From contig JAQWRT010000085.1 of NCBI GenBank assembly GCA_029243605.1, positions 1-48,265 on the forward strand: a DNA stretch of 48,265 nt, given 5' to 3'. The position numbers and the translations under genes are program-made. Positions within the stretch are counted from its first letter, which is position 1; every line of letters starts with the position of its first letter. Positions 26,814 through 35,421 of this stretch are shown here, piece by piece. The notes under the pieces were generated by a model that saw nothing but the letters and a program-made list of their open reading frames with translations, ran no database searches and had not been told where the DNA came from. Source of the DNA: Myxococcota bacterium (GTDB lineage: Bacteria; Myxococcota_A; UBA9160; UBA4427).

Positions 26814-28175
26814 ATGCCCGACTCGACCTCGAAAGCCCTTCCCGACCAACTCTGGCGCCCGCTCACCCAGCACCGAAATCTCCAGGGCAAGGACAGCCAT
26901 TTCATGGTTGAAGCCAAGGGTTGCTACCTCACCGATCAAGACGGCAAGAGCTACCTCGATACCCTGGCCGGGCTCTGGTGCGTCAATGTGGGCTACGGAC
27001 GCCAGGAACTCGCCGACGTCGCCCAGGCCCAGATGTCCCAGCTCCCCTACCTCAACCCGACCCTGACCGCCGAACCCACCGCGACCTTCGCGAATACGCT
27101 CAAGGATCTGCTCGGCTTTGAGGGGCACGTCTACTTTTCCTCCTCCGGATCCGAAGCCAACGAGACCGCCTTCAAAATGGTGCGCCAGCATCATCTCCAG
27201 GCCGGCACCAGCGGCCAACGCCGCTTCAAGATCATCTCGCGCTACCGCGCATACCACGGAAACACCATGGGGGCTCTGGCCGCCACGGGTCAGGCCGAGC
27301 GAAAGATCGGTTACGAGCCCGGACCTCCGGGCTTCGTCCACGTAATGCCGCCCTACCCCTACCGCGCTCACCCCAAGCTCACCCTCGAAGAGCACGGTGA
27401 AGAATGCGCTCATCAAATCGAAGAAACGATCATCTATGAGGGCTCAGACACCGTCGCCGCCGTCATCATGGAACCGATCATTTCCGGCGGCGGCGTCCTG
27501 ATTCCGCCGGAGAACTACCTACCTCGGGTCCGAGAGATCTGCGATCGCTACGGGGTCTTGCTGATTTTTGATGAGGTCGTCTCGGGTTTCGGCCGAACCG
27601 GAAAACTCTTCGGCCACTCCCATTTCGACACACTTCCCGACATCATCACTTTCGCCAAGGGCTTGGCGAGCGGCTATATGCCCATTGGAGCCACGGTAGC
27701 CCGGGAAGCGATTTTTGAATCCTTTCTCGGCGAAGCCGGCGACATCTCTCATTTCCGGCAGGTCAACACCTTCGGCGGGCACCCCGTCGCCACCGCCGTC
27801 GCCCAGAAGGCGGTCAACATCACCCTCGAGGAAGATCTTGCGGGCAACGCCCGGGAAGTGGGCGAGTACCTGCGCGGGCAACTTCAAAGCGTCGTCGGCG
27901 AACACCCCCACGTAGGTGATATCCGAGGCATGGGCCTGCTCAATGCCGTGGAATTGGTCGAGGACAAGGAGTCGAAGACACCGCTTCGGGAAGCTGGCGT
28001 GACCGGGCTCATCGCCCACGCTTTCGAAAATGGAGTCCTTCTGGGTCGCAACGGGAACACCATCCCCGGGCGCTGCAATATCCTGCTCATCAGCCCGCCG
28101 CTGATCCTCAACAGGATGGACGCCGACAAGATCGTCGAAGCTGTCGCCGCAGGTCTCGGAGCGATCTCCGAATAG
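26814..28175 (+). CDS. Class III aminotransferase (omega-amino acid type), C
   Basis: PLP-dependent aminotransferase of 453 residues, the most distinct of the three in this cluster. ATG with GGAG nine bases upstream; an in-frame TTG lies nine codons earlier. PLP lysine Lys282 in TFAKGLASGYMPIGA, Asp253 in IFDEVVSGFGRTG, and GLWCVNVGYGR are present. The stretch between the small and large domains (PGFVHVMPPYPYR) differs from A and B, so a different amine donor is likely. It lies downstream of the semialdehyde dehydrogenase on the same strand with a 220-base gap, so it may have its own promoter. Pyruvate or another keto acid as acceptor is inferred from the family. Confidence 0.91.
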   Translation: MPDSTSKALPDQLWRPLTQHRNLQGKDSHFMVEAKGCYLTDQDGKSYLDTLAGLWCVNVGYGRQELADVAQAQMSQLPYLNPTLTAEPTATFANTLKDLLGFEGHVYFSSSGSEANETAFKMVRQHHLQAGTSGQRRFKIISRYRAYHGNTMGALAATGQAERKIGYEPGPPGFVHVMPPYPYRAHPKLTLEEHGEECAHQIEETIIYEGSDTVAAVIMEPIISGGGVLIPPENYLPRVREICDRYGVLLIFDEVVSGFGRTGKLFGHSHFDTLPDIITFAKGLASGYMPIGATVAREAIFESFLGEAGDISHFRQVNTFGGHPVATAVAQKAVNITLEEDLAGNAREVGEYLRGQLQSVVGEHPHVGDIRGMGLLNAVELVEDKESKTPLREAGVTGLIAHAFENGVLLGRNGNTIPGRCNILLISPPLILNRMDADKIVEAVAAGLGAISE

Positions 28176-28283
28176 AAACCGAGTCCGGATTCCTTCCCGA
28201 CATGGGGCGGCGACTCGTGCCGGGCCCTGACCCGATCCGCGTCAGGAGGAAGCCGGCTGGGCCTTCGCCCGGCTCGGTCCCGC

Positions 28284-28638
28284 CTACTGGATTTCGAGCA
28301 ATTCGACCTCGAAATGAAGGGTGGATCTCGGCGGAATCCGGGGGGCATGCCCCGGAGCCCATAGGCGATCTCAGGTGGGCAGACGAGCTTGGCCTTGCCG
28401 TCGACCTTCATCATCTGAAGGGCCTCGGTCCAGCACGGGATGACACTGCTCAGCACGAACGATGCCGGGCTCCCACGCTGGACACTGCTATCGAAGACCC
28501 GTCCGTCGGGAAAAGTTCCGTGATAATGAACCTTGACCGTGTCCGTAGTCCCAGGCGAGGCCCATCCCCTTCCTCGATCTGCGTGATGGTCAACCCCAGG
28601 GCATGGTTTGGGCTTCTGCCTCGGGCGCGGAACGACAT
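28284..28638 (-). pseudogene. FKBP-type peptidyl-prolyl isomerase pseudogene
   Basis: The minus strand carries FKBP domain sequence that changes frame at least twice. Frame one gives GLTITQIEEGDGPR, a second gives TVKVHYHGTFPDGRVFDSS and VIPCWTEALQMMKVDGK up to PPEIAYGLRGMPP, and a third gives IPPRSTLHFEVELLEIQ and the stop. Joined, these match a complete FkpA/FklB-type domain. Frame changes lie near 28551-28560 and at the run of six G (plus strand) at 28340-28345. Core residues are also altered, for example VIPCW for the usual VIPGW. Either a real decaying gene or several indel errors; no neighbouring gene shows such errors, which favours decay. Confidence 0.78.
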
Positions 28639-28664
28639 CCCGCTATTGGCTCCGTGGAACTCAC

Positions 28665-29051
28665 CTAAAGGAGACGGGAAGCGATCATGATCATCCCCAC
28701 CACTGACCCTGCCCAGGCAAGAGGTCGAACCCAGGGGATCCCTGCGAGGTAGATCAACGCGTGGATAACTCGGGCGACCACGAAGAGCTGGGCCCCCGCC
28801 GCGGTCGTCGAATCGGACACGCCTGCGGCCTGGACAACGAGAACCAGAGGCACGAAGAGCACCATATTCTCGATCATATTGGCCTGGAGACGCCGCGCGC
28901 GCTGGATGAAAACCGTGGGCTCGGGGAGACCATCCCGACTGCCGGCCTGGCTGGCCAGACCGTTCTGCAGAATCTGGAAGAACGCAGGAACCATGATCAG
29001 CACGAAGGTGAGAACGACGGAGTACACAACCATGGTGAGTTCAGTATTCAT
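28665..29051 (-). CDS. MAPEG-family membrane protein
   Basis: Small four-helix membrane protein of 128 residues, MAPEG family (membrane-associated proteins in eicosanoid and glutathione metabolism). Visible: N-terminal helix MVVYSVVLTFVLIMVPAFF, the polar RARRLQANMIENMVLFVPLVL that characterises the family, and GAQLFVVARVIHALIYLAGIPWVR. The start at 29051 follows AGGGGAAG; an earlier in-frame ATG adds seven residues. Bacterial members may have glutathione transferase or peroxidase activity, but many are untested. Two soluble glutathione transferases lie 5 kb away, though not in the same operon. Confidence 0.85.
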   Translation of the reverse strand: MNTELTMVVYSVVLTFVLIMVPAFFQILQNGLASQAGSRDGLPEPTVFIQRARRLQANMIENMVLFVPLVLVVQAAGVSDSTTAAGAQLFVVARVIHALIYLAGIPWVRPLAWAGSVVGMIMIASRLL

Positions 29052-29114
29052 GTCTTCCCCTTTTCTCGGCATCCATCCCGGGATATCGATTCACTGGGAA
29101 CGAGAGAGACCGAG

Positions 29115-30344
29115 TCACTGTCCCGCCCCTTGAGTTTTCGATTCGACCGTAGCGCAGACTACCTCGGCATAGGTTTTCACGCAGGCCTCCACCTCGAAAT
29201 CCTGAGCTCGATCGCGAGCGGCACGGCCCAGGGACTGCCGGACCGATCCGTCTCCGAGGAGTTCGAGGAGGGTCGACGCCATAGCCTCGACATCGTCCAC
29301 GGGAACCAATCGACCGATCTCCTCGCTCCGCCCGAGGATTTCCGCCGGACCCGTAGGGCAGTCGGTGGAGACACAGGGCAGGCCCAGGGCCATGGCCTCG
29401 AGCAGGGAATTGGGCATGCCCTCGGAACGCGAAGCGAGCACGTACACATCGGCGCCTTCGAGATCCGGAAGTGGGTCGGAGATGAAACCGGGAAAATCGC
29501 AACGATCTTGAATCCCGAGAGACTGGGCCAGGTCCTTGAGTTCAGCGAGTTGGTCGCCCTCACCCAGGATCTTCAGGCGAGCCCCGGGGAATTGGACGTG
29601 CACCCGGGCCAGGGCCCGAATCAGGGTTTCCCAGCCCTTCTCGGCATTGAGCCGACCGTGTCCCATGATCACCGGAGCCTGGGCGCTGATGAACTGTGAA
29701 CGATCTCTTGGGGCAAAGCGCGTCTGGATTTCCCGGGCGGGAACGGGGTTCGCGATCGCCTGCACCGCCGAAGCCCCTCGCCCGATGAAATGACGAACCT
29801 GCTCGGCATTCGCCTCGGTGTTGCAGATGACCAGGTCGGCCCGGCGGTAACACCAACGGCCCAGAGGCCGGACCACGCTGATCCGAAGCAGCCAACCCAA
29901 CCCGCGCGACGCATGGAGGGCCGTGCGGGTTCGAATATTGGCTCTTTCGTTGGCGACCATAGGCAGCCGCAGCCGCGGGGGCAGCAGGGCGTTGGCCAGG
30001 CCCGCGAGAATATTCGCATCGAGTTGAAAGGGGAAGAGGACGGCGGGCCGCTCCACTCGGTAGAGGATGCGACGAAGCTCAAGAATCTGGCCCAGACCGA
30101 AGAGTCCTCGACGCTCCGGGGAACGCAATACCGAGACCTTCCGACCGTCCGCTACCGGCTCAGAGGGGGGAAGCTGAGCCACTTGGACGAGATCGAAGCC
30201 GTGAATATCACGCAAACCAGAGGAGATACTCCAGTAGGCTTTCTGGGCTCCGGCGATCCGGTCAACGGTTCCTACGACACCGATCAGGGCAATGCCCCGA
30301 CCGTCTGCGGGCGGATCCGTTTCGCCACCCCCGGGCTCAGTCAA
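29115..30344 (-). CDS. GT4-family glycosyltransferase
   Basis: 409 residues with the GT-B fold, family 4. The N-terminal half begins GIALIGVVGTVDRIAGAQ (acceptor domain). The C-terminal nucleotide-sugar domain has GHGRLNAEKGWETLIRAL and the retaining E-x7-E motif in EGMPNSLLEAMALGLPCVSTD. It would add a sugar to a lipid or polysaccharide precursor in the cytoplasm. The start is a TTG, not well supported, so the first residues are uncertain. It stands without other polysaccharide genes, so its product is unknown; it lies between the MAPEG and nitroreductase genes. Confidence 0.88.
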   Translation of the reverse strand: MTEPGGGETDPPADGRGIALIGVVGTVDRIAGAQKAYWSISSGLRDIHGFDLVQVAQLPPSEPVADGRKVSVLRSPERRGLFGLGQILELRRILYRVERPAVLFPFQLDANILAGLANALLPPRLRLPMVANERANIRTRTALHASRGLGWLLRISVVRPLGRWCYRRADLVICNTEANAEQVRHFIGRGASAVQAIANPVPAREIQTRFAPRDRSQFISAQAPVIMGHGRLNAEKGWETLIRALARVHVQFPGARLKILGEGDQLAELKDLAQSLGIQDRCDFPGFISDPLPDLEGADVYVLASRSEGMPNSLLEAMALGLPCVSTDCPTGPAEILGRSEEIGRLVPVDDVEAMASTLLELLGDGSVRQSLGRAARDRAQDFEVEACVKTYAEVVCATVESKTQGAGQ

Positions 30345-30379
30345 GACGGCGTCATCCGACCCGCTAACCCTCCACCGCT

Positions 30380-31081
30380 TCAGAAGCCACTAAAACGAGC
30401 CACATCATCGAGAGCGGCGCGCTCGGTCCAAAGCCCATTGATCGCCGAATCCTCTCGGGCATACCCAAGCGCTAGGCCACAGAAAACGAGTTCACTCTCG
30501 GGCAACCCAAGAACCTCGCGGATCGTTCCGCCCCAGAGCGACCACGCCTCTTGAGGGCAACTATGCAAGCCCTTCTCCCGGGCGAGCAACATCAGATTGC
30601 CCAAAAAGATTCCGAGGTCGCAGAATTGGGGCGGCCCCATCTGCTTGTCGATGGTCAGCAGCATGCCCACCGGCGCTCCGAAAAAGCGAAAATTCTTCGC
30701 CATCGCGGCTCCCCGACCCGCAACGTCATCTCGCGCAATCCCCAGCAACTCGTACATCCCCTCGGCGACTTTTCCCCGGCGAGCGCGGTAGGGCTCGGAG
30801 AGATCCGCCGGATAGATCGCATACTCGGGGCCGTCGCCAAATGGCGTTTCCTTCGACTTCTCCGCGACTCGATCGAGCAGTGCCTCCAGGGCATCTCCTG
30901 CCAATACATGGAGGTGCCAGGGTTGGAGATTTCCACCCGATGCCGAGCGCCGGGCAGCCTCGACGATTTCGCGCACATCCGCCTCGGAAACCGCCCTCTC
31001 TTCGAATTCGCGAATCGAGCGCCGGGTCTCTATGGCTTCGCTTACCGAGGGGCTGGGCGTAAGAACGAGATCTGCGGTCAT
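30380..31081 (-). CDS. Nitroreductase-family FMN oxidoreductase
   Basis: 233 residues of the nitroreductase fold. RRSIREFEERAVSEADVREIV at the N-terminus and ARRSASGGNLQPWHLHVL supply FMN phosphate and ring contacts; the C-terminal half has GIFLGNLMLLAREKGLHSCPQ, the family's typical late helix, and FCGLALGYARED. It reduces nitro compounds, quinones or enoates with NAD(P)H; the substrate is unknown. It follows the TauD-type dioxygenase on the same strand with only 15 bases between, so the two form an operon. Confidence 0.9.
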   Translation of the reverse strand: MTADLVLTPSPSVSEAIETRRSIREFEERAVSEADVREIVEAARRSASGGNLQPWHLHVLAGDALEALLDRVAEKSKETPFGDGPEYAIYPADLSEPYRARRGKVAEGMYELLGIARDDVAGRGAAMAKNFRFFGAPVGMLLTIDKQMGPPQFCDLGIFLGNLMLLAREKGLHSCPQEAWSLWGGTIREVLGLPESELVFCGLALGYAREDSAINGLWTERAALDDVARFSGF

Positions 31082-31096
31082 CTTGGGTTCCCTGGC

Positions 31097-31945
31097 TCAG
31101 GCCGAAACGGCCTCGCCATCGAGGGTAATCCGGTGCATCAAGCGCAATTGTCCGGGGTAGTCATTCACGGCGTAATGCCATGTTGCCCGATTATCCCAAA
31201 ACGCCACCGCGCCGGGCTCCCAGCGAAAGCGATAGGTAAAGGCCTCGTTGGACGCGTGCTTATAGAGATAGTCGAGGAGAGGACGCGACTCGTCCATTGT
31301 CCAGCCCTCGAAATGCCGGGTAAAACCGGGGTTGACGTAAAGGGTCTTCCGGCCCGAGAGGGGATGAGCGATCACCACGGGGTGAACCGTATCCTGGGTG
31401 GCCTTCTCCGGGTTGCCAAATCGGTCGCGCATATCCGCCGGCAGATCGGCCAGATCGCCGAAGACATGGCGGCTCGAGTGGAGTGCGTTTAGTCCCGAGA
31501 GGGTTTCCTTGAGGCCATCGGAGAGAGCGTCGTAGGCCGCCGACATCCCGGCGAACAAAGTATCTCCGCCCATTTCCGGCACGTTCTTGGCACAGAGGAC
31601 CGAACCGAGTGCAGGCTCCACATCGTAGGAGTGATCGGTATGCCAACCCCCACCCACATTGAAGGATTGGTGGGGCTCTTTGCGAACCTCGGCAACCTGG
31701 GGGAAACCGTCGACCGGGGTAAAGAAGCGATTGATGACGATGCTCCCCCACGCCTCAGCGAAGCGAATCTGGCTCTCGGGGCTGAGCGTCTGGTCCCTAA
31801 AAAAGAGAACGCCGTATTCGGAGAAGGCCTCCCTCAACGCAGCCAGCTTCTCTTCGCCAAGGGGCTTGGAGAGGTCAGCCCCCCGCACTTCGGCACCAAG
31901 CGCTGAACTCACCGGCTCGATCTGCAGCTTCGATTCCTCACTCAT
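31097..31945 (-). CDS. TauD/TfdA-type 2-oxoglutarate dioxygenase
   Basis: Fe(II)/2-oxoglutarate dioxygenase of 282 residues. The iron triad is visible as His102 and Asp104 in GGGWHTDHSY and His257 in DNRATWHYAVND; Arg268 or Arg272 in RLMHRITL would hold 2-oxoglutarate. Family members hydroxylate taurine, alkyl sulfates, phenoxyacetates or related small acids and often release an aldehyde. It is first in a pair with the nitroreductase gene, and a TetR gene on the same strand lies just upstream. Desulfonation of a sulfonate or sulfate ester is one option but there is no transporter beside it. Confidence 0.92.
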   Translation of the reverse strand: MSEESKLQIEPVSSALGAEVRGADLSKPLGEEKLAALREAFSEYGVLFFRDQTLSPESQIRFAEAWGSIVINRFFTPVDGFPQVAEVRKEPHQSFNVGGGWHTDHSYDVEPALGSVLCAKNVPEMGGDTLFAGMSAAYDALSDGLKETLSGLNALHSSRHVFGDLADLPADMRDRFGNPEKATQDTVHPVVIAHPLSGRKTLYVNPGFTRHFEGWTMDESRPLLDYLYKHASNEAFTYRFRWEPGAVAFWDNRATWHYAVNDYPGQLRLMHRITLDGEAVSA

Positions 31946-32035
31946 CCCTAGACTCCGTGTTCAATGCGTCCCTGAGGAGGCAAATTCTGTTCCGAAGATT
32001 GGCAAATCAAACGAGCCACTTGCCGAATCCCTCGT

Positions 32036-32653
32036 CTACTCGATGCCACGCTCCATCACCCCCGCCAGCACAGCCAGAAGTAAGTGAGTCTGAACAGCTT
32101 TCGCTCGGGTAAAGCTGAGCTTCTGTTCGCTCCGCATGCGAATCCAAGCCTCGATAGAAGTCACGCAATCCGCGGCTTCGACAAGATCCGAGGAGGCGCT
32201 CTTCAACTCCGGGAAAAAGAGCAGCAACCTCTTTCGCTGGCTCTTGAGATTGCCCCTGTAATTCGATTCGAGAAATTTTGAGCGCCAACGGAGTACGGCA
32301 CTCGAGCGGAAATACGGGGCGACGGTCTCGAAGCCGGTACTTCTCGAGTCGATGAATCCGTGGACCCGATCCTCGAGGCTACCGCCCACCGGGACCTCGG
32401 TCATGTACTCGACAACTCGCTCCTCCACCCACTCGCTCATGGTGGCGTAGAGGCTATCCATGTCGGAGAAATGCCGGAAAACCGTTCGAATCCCGACCCC
32501 CGCTCGCTCGGCAACTCGCTCTGCGGTAGGAACTCGATCCCCCTCTCCGATGAGTTCAAGCAGCGCGGCCACGATCGCCTCCCGGCTGCGGAGCGAGCGT
32601 TGGACACGCCCGTCGGACGCGTCACCCTTGGATTCAGTTCTTGAGGTGCCCAT
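32036..32653 (-). CDS. TetR-family regulator
   Basis: 204 residues from the ATG at 32653; the open frame continues upstream to 32734 but without family-like sequence. The N-terminal DNA-binding helix-turn-helix is in SREAIVAALLELIGEG and AERVAERAGVGIRTVFRHFSDMDSLYATM, followed by a helical ligand-binding domain (residues 90-204). It precedes the dioxygenase gene by 90 bases on the same strand and follows the VOC gene. It may regulate the dioxygenase-nitroreductase pair, itself, or both; the ligand is unknown. Confidence 0.87.
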   Translation of the reverse strand: MGTSRTESKGDASDGRVQRSLRSREAIVAALLELIGEGDRVPTAERVAERAGVGIRTVFRHFSDMDSLYATMSEWVEERVVEYMTEVPVGGSLEDRVHGFIDSRSTGFETVAPYFRSSAVLRWRSKFLESNYRGNLKSQRKRLLLFFPELKSASSDLVEAADCVTSIEAWIRMRSEQKLSFTRAKAVQTHLLLAVLAGVMERGIE

Positions 32654-32680
32654 GCGCCATATTCTGGCATACCGCCTGCT

Positions 32681-32697
32681 ATAATACGACTCTCGTA
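32681..32697 (-). promoter_or_regulatory. Possible tetR promoter -10 with operator-like inverted repeat
   Basis: On the minus strand TATTAT (32681-32686) lies about 30 bases before the tetR ATG, overlapping the inverted repeat TACGA-CTC-TCGTA at 32685-32697. Overlap of a -10 element and a short palindrome upstream of a TetR gene fits autorepression. No clear -35 element was found, and a five-base arm is weak evidence. Confidence 0.3.
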
Positions 32698-32773
32698 AAC
32701 TCTCAGCGCCGGCGCGAAATGATCTACCGGGCACAAGCCCCGCCGCCCGCTCTACCCGGCGAGACAGATCGTC

Positions 32774-33538
32774 TCAATTTTGCATTGGCGGTTGTAGGTC
32801 GATGCGAACGCCGGCCACGGCGACCCGGGAACCATCGATTTCCAGTCCCAAGGTCTCGGCGCGTCCGAGAACGGCCTCGGGGTCGGCGTGGATGATCCGA
32901 AACTCGGGAAAGAGCGCGTCAGCGGAAGAACTCTCCCCAAAATCCAGGGCGCCGTTGTCGAGTGCGATCCGTGGCTCGGGCCCCGAGTCACGCGGCAGAC
33001 CGAGAACCGCGGACCAGCGATCGGCCACCGGCTCGGGCTCCGAGGCCTCGATCCGTGCGCCGGCCAAACCCCGGATGCCGTTGGGTCGGAGGTGCGTTCG
33101 CCAATCCGGCCCCGCCCAATCCCAGCGGAGTTCCGGCTCGTCCGCTCCCGGCTCCATGGAATCCAGGGAGAGGATGGCCCCGGGAACACTCCGCGGATGA
33201 AAATGTGTGGCGTAAATCCCCTTCTCGTCGTGTTGCCAGACCGCTCGGGCCCCCTGGCCGAGGGCGTGCTCCCGGGCCCGCTTTCCGTCTTCACACTGAA
33301 GCAAGAGCATGTAGCCGCCCTCGCCTCGCCGCTCGAGGTGCCGCGAGGCCGCGGTCTCGGGCTGAATCGGAGCGACCACCTCGAGGAAATCCGTGCCCAG
33401 GGGCATGAGGGCATTCTCGAGACCAAAGAAGGCGATCCCGGGGTCGCGATAACAGATTTCTGTATCGAGGAGAGCGACGAGGCTCTCCACAGCCGGCTCG
33501 AGTTCCCGGGCCACTAGGCATACCTGTCGCAACCGCAT
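32774..33538 (-). CDS. VOC/glyoxalase-like protein
   Basis: 254 residues of the vicinal-oxygen-chelate type with two similar halves: RLRQVCLVARELEPAVESLVALL at the start and RIEASEPEPVADRWSAVLGLP in the second half. The start at 33538 is set by AAGGAG seven bases upstream; ten more upstream codons are open. VOC proteins include glyoxalases, ring-cleavage dioxygenases and antibiotic-binding proteins; metal ligands could not be assigned here with confidence. It is divergent from the glutathione-transferase operon with a 136-base shared promoter region, suggesting it belongs to the same detoxification theme. Confidence 0.75.
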   Translation of the reverse strand: MRLRQVCLVARELEPAVESLVALLDTEICYRDPGIAFFGLENALMPLGTDFLEVVAPIQPETAASRHLERRGEGGYMLLLQCEDGKRAREHALGQGARAVWQHDEKGIYATHFHPRSVPGAILSLDSMEPGADEPELRWDWAGPDWRTHLRPNGIRGLAGARIEASEPEPVADRWSAVLGLPRDSGPEPRIALDNGALDFGESSSADALFPEFRIIHADPEAVLGRAETLGLEIDGSRVAVAGVRIDLQPPMQN

Positions 33539-33589
33539 GGGGTTCTCCTTCGCCGCCCACGATACCACCCCTCCCGGCTGGGAAAGCTA

Positions 33590-33619
33590 TTGACACCTGT
33601 ACTGCCAATTCGAAATACT
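33590..33619 (+). promoter_or_regulatory. Possible sigma70 promoter of the glutathione-transferase operon
   Basis: TTGACA at 33590-33595 and AATACT at 33614-33619 with an 18-base spacer, some 55 bases before the first glutathione-transferase gene. The -35 is perfect and the -10 is four of six. It lies in a locally AT-richer stretch between divergent genes. Confidence 0.45.
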
Positions 33620-33674
33620 TTGTGCTTGGCCCGGACTCCACCGGGCGTGAGGCAAAGTGAGGGGGATAGGATCT

Positions 33675-34667
33675 ATGGCGGAACTCGATCGCATCTACGG
33701 CGCGGAGCTCTCACCCTACTCGGTCAAAGTGCGCTCCTATTACCGTTATAAGGGGCTCCCCCATCGCTGGATCATGCGCAACTCCGACACCATGGCGGAG
33801 TATCAGAAATACGCGCGGGTCCCCATTATCCCCCTCGTCGTCACCGGGGACGATCGCGCCATGCAGGACTCCACCCCCATCATCGAAGCCCTCGAAGCGG
33901 CGAACCCCGAGCCGAGCATTCATCCCACAGATCCGGTGGCGGCCTTCGTCTCGGCGCTCATCGAAGAGTTTGGCGACGAGTGGGGGAACAAGTGGATGTT
34001 CCACCTGCGCTGGGCCCGGGAGGTCGATCAAGTGGCCAGCTCAAGAAGGATTGCCTCGAGCATGCTCGCCAAGGCGAACGAGGAGCAGGTGGAGGCCATG
34101 GCGGAGCAGATTCGCGAGCGCATGCTGGGCCGGGTCTGGTTCGTCGGCTCGAGCGAACAAACGGGCCCCCAGATCGAGGCCTCCTTCCGCGAGGGACTCG
34201 CCGAACTCGATGCCCACCTGGCCACGCGTCCCTACCTCTTCGGGGCCCGGCCGGCCTTTGGCGATTTCGGGCTTTGGGGTCAGGTCTACGAAGCTTGGAC
34301 CGACCCCACGGGCGCCGCCCTGGTGGAAACCGTCCCCAACGTCCTCGACTGGGTTCACCGCATGACCTGGCCCAGGGCCGAAGGCGAATTCGAAGCCTGG
34401 TCGAGCCTGGAGGAGACCCTCATGCCCTTTCTCCAAAATCAGATCGGCAAACGCTTTCTGCCCTGGACCCTGGCCAACGAACGCGCCGTCGCCGAGGGAA
34501 GCGAAGAGTTCAGCGTCGAGCTCGGCGGACAAACCTGGACCCAGAAACCCCAGAAATACCACGCCAAATCCCTGGCCTCCCTGCGCGAAAAATACGCCGC
34601 TGCCCAAAGCGACTCCCTGGATCCGATCCTGGAAAGCGCGGGCTGCCTGGCTGGATTGCAGGCCTGA
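33675..34667 (+). CDS. Glutathione S-transferase-like protein, long form
   Basis: 330 residues. ATG preceded by AGGA; an in-frame GTG lies six codons upstream. The N-terminal 80 residues form a thioredoxin-fold GST domain (LSPYSVKVRSYYRYKGLPHRW, PIIPLVVTGDDRAMQDSTPIIEAL), then an all-helical C-terminal domain containing PYLFGARPAFGDFGLWGQ. It is about 100 residues longer than a normal GST; the extra C-terminal part (WPRAEGEFEAWSSLEETL onward) is typical of a large GST-related group often found in environmental Gram-negative bacteria. Glutathione chemistry on an unknown electrophile is expected. It starts an operon with a second GST and an LLM flavoenzyme, with a 36-base gap. Confidence 0.85.
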   Translation: MAELDRIYGAELSPYSVKVRSYYRYKGLPHRWIMRNSDTMAEYQKYARVPIIPLVVTGDDRAMQDSTPIIEALEAANPEPSIHPTDPVAAFVSALIEEFGDEWGNKWMFHLRWAREVDQVASSRRIASSMLAKANEEQVEAMAEQIRERMLGRVWFVGSSEQTGPQIEASFREGLAELDAHLATRPYLFGARPAFGDFGLWGQVYEAWTDPTGAALVETVPNVLDWVHRMTWPRAEGEFEAWSSLEETLMPFLQNQIGKRFLPWTLANERAVAEGSEEFSVELGGQTWTQKPQKYHAKSLASLREKYAAAQSDSLDPILESAGCLAGLQA

Positions 34668-34703
34668 GCCCGACCCAACCCAATCCCTCTTAAGGAGACC
34701 CCC

Positions 34704-35387
34704 TTGATCGACCTCTATACAGCCCCGACCCCCAACGGATGGAAAGCCTCGGTCACTCTCGAAGAACTCGAACTTCCCTACGAAGTCCACCCCGTGGATC
34801 TTTCGAAGAACGTCCAAAAAGAAGACTGGTTTCTCGCCCTCAATCCCAACGGGCGAATCCCAGTCATCGTCGACCGGGAAGCCGACGATTTCGCTGTCTT
34901 CGAAACCGGGGCCATCATGGTCTACCTCGCCGAAAAAACCGGGAAGCTCATGCCCAGCGACGCGAAGGGGCGCTCGCTGGTTATGCAGTGGTTGATGTTC
35001 CAGATGGGCGGCCTCGGCCCGATGATGGGCCAGGCGAATGTCTTCTTCCGCTATTTCCCCGAAAAGATTCCGGCGGCCATCGACCGCTATCAGAATGAAT
35101 CCCGGCGACTCTTCGAAGTCCTCGACCGACGACTGGGGGAAAGCGAGTGGCTTGCCGACGATTACTCCATCGCCGACATTGCCAACTGGTGCTGGGTGCG
35201 AACCTATAAGTGGTCCGGAGTTTCCGTCGACGAGCTTCCCAATATGCGCCGTTGGCTCGACGCGATGAAAGAGAAACCGGCCTGCCGAAAGGGCATCGAA
35301 GTTCCTGTCCGCCTCCCCAACATGACCAACGACGAAGAAGCCGCCAAGAAATTCGCCGAGAACGCGCAGAAATCGCTACAGCAATAA
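34704..35387 (+). CDS. Glutathione S-transferase, Nu-class (YfcG/YghU-like)
   Basis: 227 residues. The start is a TTG with AAGGAG shortly upstream. Nu-class features: [14 protein letters not shown] at the active-site loop, the substrate-binding [22 protein letters not shown], and [16 protein letters not shown], all characteristic of YfcG-like enzymes, which reduce disulfides and organic peroxides. Length is normal for the class. It is the middle gene of an operon that ends with an F420-type LLM oxidoreductase, so detoxification or ether- and disulfide-bond cleavage of an aromatic or sulfur compound is possible. Confidence 0.92.
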   Translation: MIDLYTAPTPNGWKASVTLEELELPYEVHPVDLSKNVQKEDWFLALNPNGRIPVIVDREADDFAVFETGAIMVYLAEKTGKLMPSDAKGRSLVMQWLMFQMGGLGPMMGQANVFFRYFPEKIPAAIDRYQNESRRLFEVLDRRLGESEWLADDYSIADIANWCWVRTYKWSGVSVDELPNMRRWLDAMKEKPACRKGIEVPVRLPNMTNDEEAAKKFAENAQKSLQQ

Positions 35388-35421
35388 ACTTCCAACGCAT
35401 TCCACCAGAGGAGAAAACGAT

